Of a stretch of DNA of 11,289 nt, positions 8,665 to 11,289 are shown one piece after another. A program made the position numbers and the translations under genes. A model generated the notes under the pieces. It made no database searches. It saw only the letters and a list, made by a program, of their open reading frames with translations, and was not told the DNA's origin. Source of the DNA: Ophryocystis elektroscirrha (lineage: Eukaryota > Apicomplexa > Conoidasida > Neogregarinorida > Ophryocystidae); the NCBI GenBank assembly GCA_030141585.1, contig JAQIFP010000070.1, forward strand, positions 1-11,289, read 5' to 3'. Within the stretch, counting starts at the first letter, position 1. Each line of letters opens with the position of its first letter.

Positions 8665-8904
8665 ATGCAGCATCAATGGAATAAAAAATCCTTCGATTTA
8701 CTGACTAGTAACCATATTACATCCTCATCTGCCACAATTGATTCTTCCATAATAAATGAGTATTTGAAGATCGAAACTTCTCATCAAGAAAAAAAAAAAT
8801 CTAAGAAATTTTGCGATATATGGAATAAATTTTTCTGCTGTGAATACACAAAATTACAAAAAAAAAATCAATTTGCAGAAAAATCTAACAAGTGGCTTTG
8901 TTGA
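8665..8904 (+). CDS. Uncertain lysine-rich open frame: extra C2-gene exon or small separate gene
   Basis: The frame opens with MQHQWNKKSF and ends NKWLC-stop, 79 residues, with no family recognised. It is rich in Lys, Ser and Asn, has a KKKSKKFC cluster and an FCC pair, and has no membrane segment. Its composition resembles the coding exons more than the flanking introns. A U-rich acceptor-like TTATAG ends at 8644, 20 bases before the ATG. Phase-compatible links to the C2 gene exist: the GTAACA donor at 8489 with the acceptor at 8644 (phase 1), or GTAGGA near 8502 with AG sites ending at 8661 or 8670 (phase 0). It could therefore be an alternative last exon replacing the tail that ends at 8556. 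It could also be a small independent gene, or chance. Confidence 0.35.
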   Translation: MQHQWNKKSFDLLTSNHITSSSATIDSSIINEYLKIETSHQEKKKSKKFCDIWNKFFCCEYTKLQKKNQFAEKSNKWLC

Positions 8905-9028
8905 TGGTTTTTATTTTCTTTTTTTTTAGTTAGTGTATATATATAAGCGTAAATTGATCAAATATTTCTATTATTATGTATTATTTGTATTCTTTTTTTG
9001 GTCTGAAAAAAAGATTATTATATAGGTA

Positions 9029-10157
9029 ATGAGCCACTGGCTATCTAAAAACGACGATGTAGAATATTATAATATAAATTGTAAAGCTTTTTTTTTTTTT
9101 TTTTTTTTATAATATATATTAGGTAACTCTAAGAGCTGGGTAAATAGTTGCTTGGAGGAATTAAAGCAATTAGAAAGTATAACTTCCCAGTCCCCCGTAA
9201 ATATCGATATAAACGATTACATGTAAGATTGAGGAGTTGGCAAATAAAGAATGTAGTGAAAAAACCAAATTATCTCAAGCTCCAACATTGAAAGATTTGG
9301 TGCACACTGCAGCTCTAAATCGCTTAAATGTAGAGAATTAATTTGAGCTACTACTAAACAGGAAATATTGAAAAGATTTGACATTTTAGAGAAAAATGAA
9401 ATAATTGATACCGATTTTTTGAAGTCGAATTCTTTAGCACCATCGCAAAAAAGACGGTTTGGTGCATTTAATCTGACATTATTCTACGATGACCCTTTTG
9501 AATGCCCCTGGGGATTTTATCAAACTCTTTTAAAAAAAAGAATTGATACACAGTTACAATCTTTTAAGTATTCAACCTAATAAATTTTAATAATCCTTAG
9601 ATTAACTGTAGATCTGAATTTTTCTAGACTACGCAGGCAATTTGTGTCATCTAATATCAGTAAAAAAAGCCATGTATGCATTTAAATATACGTTTATAAT
9701 TTTTATTTCTACTTGATTATATTATATATATAAATATGCTTATATATATTTGTTCAAAAAAAAAAAAAAAAAAATGCCTTCTTTTCAGATTCGAGCTAGT
9801 TTTAATGTTGAGGATAAAACGTAATAAAGTTTAAATTAATAAGCATCTAAAGGCTTATAAAAGAACCAGAAATTATATATACAGTTTCATTTTACCACAT
9901 TGTTCGAGGAATTAAAACGGCGGTAAATTAATATGAAAAACACTAATTTTGAGGTTATAGGAATACGAAATATTAGGAAGCCAAACTTTAGCTGATCTTA
10001 GAGACGCTTTCAAATGCGATATCACTTCTTATGGTAATCATTTTTTTTTATATTGCGGTCGTAGTGAAGGAACGCAGTGATTCTTGTTTCTTTATAGACG
10101 GTCTTTTTTATTCAGATTTAAGAAACATGCCAAACTGTACTGATTACTCCATGTAAG

Positions 10158-10190
<33 letters not shown>

Positions 10191-10820
10191 GTTTAATGAT
10201 AATATTTGGTATAAATTGAGCACGGATTTTTTTTTTTGTTGTATATATACGCAAATGTATTGTTTTTTTGAAGCTATTATAAATAAAAAGTATCATTTCA
10301 GATTTTTATCTAATTTTTTGAGTGAGTTTGCTCCAGAGCGACTTAAAGTGCCCAACTGTTATAAACCAATGCATGAAACAGTAATAATCGTCGAATAATA
10401 TTTGCTGGTAGAAAATTCAAGACATTTACGTAGTAACGAATGAGCGTGGTGCGTTTTTCCATGGAGGAGACTGTGAACACCGATTTATAATTAACAGTTT
10501 AAGGTACGAGAATCACATAAATCGCTTATAATTAATTAATTTGAATAATTACAACTATTGGTATTTAGCACTAATTAATTTAATTAGACTATTCGATCCC
10601 AAAATAGATTGCCCTTATTTTGCTGCATATCCCTTACAAACATTCAAGCCTGCTACCACGTAAGTAACCAAAGAAATATCGTAATTTTTTTATAGAATTC
10701 AAATGTGTCAAACTTGTATCATTAACTTGGCAAATAAAACAATATTCAACTGCATAAGACTCCCCCAAAATCCTATGTTACTTTGTAACCAGTGTTACGA
10801 TAAGTTTTTTACTGATTCAG
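9029..10820 (+). CDS. SNAPC3: snRNA-activating protein complex subunit 3 (SNAPC3/SNAP50-like), 13 exons, 3' end missing
   Basis: SNAPC3 is a core subunit of SNAPc, which binds the proximal sequence element of snRNA promoters for RNA polymerases II and III. Exons are 9029-9080, 9123-9196, 9228-9329, 9362-9567, 9601-9673, 9789-9820, 9853-9922, 9961-10033, 10098-10152, 10302-10380, 10412-10503, 10588-10659 and 10696-10820. Every phase agrees, giving 368 residues before a GTAAGT donor (human about 411). Diagnostic blocks appear in family order: IIYTVSFY (about 185-195), LGSQTLADLRDAF (208 on), DGLFYSDLRN (about 228), PMHET (268-272), the signature GGDCEH (290-295), AAYPLQTF, then paired zinc ligands CQTC (331-334) and CNQC (357-360). 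These match the family's QVLGSQTLAELRD, FFIEDVFYND-R, HQGDCEH and CQVC...CDVC. The first ~170 residues are poorly conserved in the family and rest on splice logic. The exon 3 acceptor could be 9227 or 9233 (two residues' difference). Nine of the twelve internal introns are 31-64 bp. Confidence 0.9.
9088..9108. repeat. Poly(T) tract, 21 T, inside a 42-bp SNAPC3 intron
   Basis: Half of intron 1 (9081-9122) is a single T run between the donor GTAAAG and the acceptor ATATTAG. It may serve as an extended polypyrimidine tract. Confidence 0.95.
9756..9774. repeat. Poly(A) tract, 19 A, in SNAPC3 intron 5
   Basis: The tract lies in the 115-bp intron 9674-9788, after a TATATA-rich segment and shortly before the CTTTTCAG acceptor. 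Confidence 0.95.
10159..10184. repeat. (TA)n microsatellite in SNAPC3 intron 9
   Basis: A pure (TA)n run starts right after the donor GTAAGA at 10153, in the 149-bp intron 10153-10301. The same intron also holds a T-run at about 10227-10237. Confidence 0.9.
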
Positions 10821-10865
10821 GTAAGTACTGCGTTATTATATAATAATTATTATACTTCATTAGTT

Positions 10866-11289
10866 GCATATATATATATTCAATATATATATCCAATATA
10901 TATATCTGTACATATTACATATAAATACTTCGTATATAGCATACATATATATATATATATAATAAGTATATATAGCATATATATATAGCAAGTATATATA
11001 GCATATATATATAGCAAATATCTATAACATATATATATCGCGAATATATATTACAGGTATATAGAGCAGGTATATATAACAGCTATATATAACGTATAAA
11101 TATATAGCAGGTATATATAGCATATATATATTGCATATGTATATTGCAACTCTGTGGTTTATACATATATTCCATACATATAGTGCATATGTATATCCGA
11201 TATAAATATTCCATATGTATATTTGATAGATACATTCCATATATTAATTCCATATATTTATCCCATATATATAACATATAAGTATATTG
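10866..11289. repeat. Degenerate AT minisatellite in the last visible SNAPC3 intron, running off the window
   Basis: From the GTAAGT donor at 10821 to the window end there is no further exon. The first part of the array is built of units near (G)TATATATAGCA with G/C-bearing variants (AGCA, AACA, CGCGA, ACAG). From about 11165 the units change to ATTCCATATGTAT-like. Unlike the other intronic repeats, it keeps a regular non-AT position in each unit. The minus-strand open frames here (about 11022-11277) are Tyr/Ile/Met translations of the repeat. Confidence 0.85.

Noticed and set aside
9659..9673. Donor GTAAAA at 9660 for SNAPC3 exon 5
   Set aside because: It would end in phase 1 and read into TAG in the next exon. 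The donor GTATGC at 9674 ends in phase 0 and keeps the frame open.
10216..10398. A separate 60-codon gene on the plus strand
   Set aside because: Its first half is intron with a T-run. From 10302 it is SNAPC3 exon 10, and the apparent stop lies inside the 31-bp intron 10381-10411.
11022..11277. Two overlapping minus-strand open frames
   Set aside because: Both translate the AT minisatellite, giving Tyr/Ile/Met-rich sequence without domains.

Overview
The window is a piece of a very AT-rich eukaryotic nuclear genome. Genes are broken into many small exons by GT-AG introns. Coding stretches stand out from introns full of (TA)n, poly(A) and poly(T) tracts. The low G+C, lysine- and asparagine-rich proteins, A-runs inside coding sequence and very short introns suggest a parasitic or apicomplexan-like protist. 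That lineage call is inference from composition only, and no taxonomic marker is present. Nothing bacterial or viral was seen.

Five protein-coding genes can be reconstructed by chaining exons whose splice phases agree. (1) On the minus strand at the left edge is the 5' end of a V-type proton ATPase subunit a gene (two exons, 661 down to 430, then off the window or into an unresolved intron). (2) On the plus strand, 110 bp away and divergent, is exosome subunit CSL4 (772-2307, three exons, 210 residues). (3) A WD40-like beta-propeller protein of unassigned function follows (2297-4674, seven exons, about 483 residues); its start overlaps the CSL4 stop. (4) After 28 bp comes a C2-domain protein with C-terminal membrane segments resembling the MCTP architecture (4703-8556, six exons, about 837 residues). 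(5) Last is the snRNA-activating complex subunit SNAPC3/SNAP50 (9029-10820, thirteen visible exons, 368 residues, 3' end outside the window). A lysine-rich reading frame at 8665-8904 lies between (4) and (5) and may be an extra exon or a small gene.

The genes are not an operon-like pathway. CSL4 belongs to RNA decay and processing, SNAPC3 to snRNA promoter recognition, subunit a to organelle acidification, and the C2 protein probably to membrane contact or trafficking. What they share is tight packing: four plus-strand genes in tandem with gaps of -11, 28 and 472 bp.

The most notable property is the intron population. About a dozen introns are only 30-44 bp long, while nearly all introns above 100 bp carry an AT microsatellite or homopolymer tract. 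This suggests introns that grew by repeat expansion. The right end (10866-11289) is a degenerate AT minisatellite inside the last visible SNAPC3 intron.
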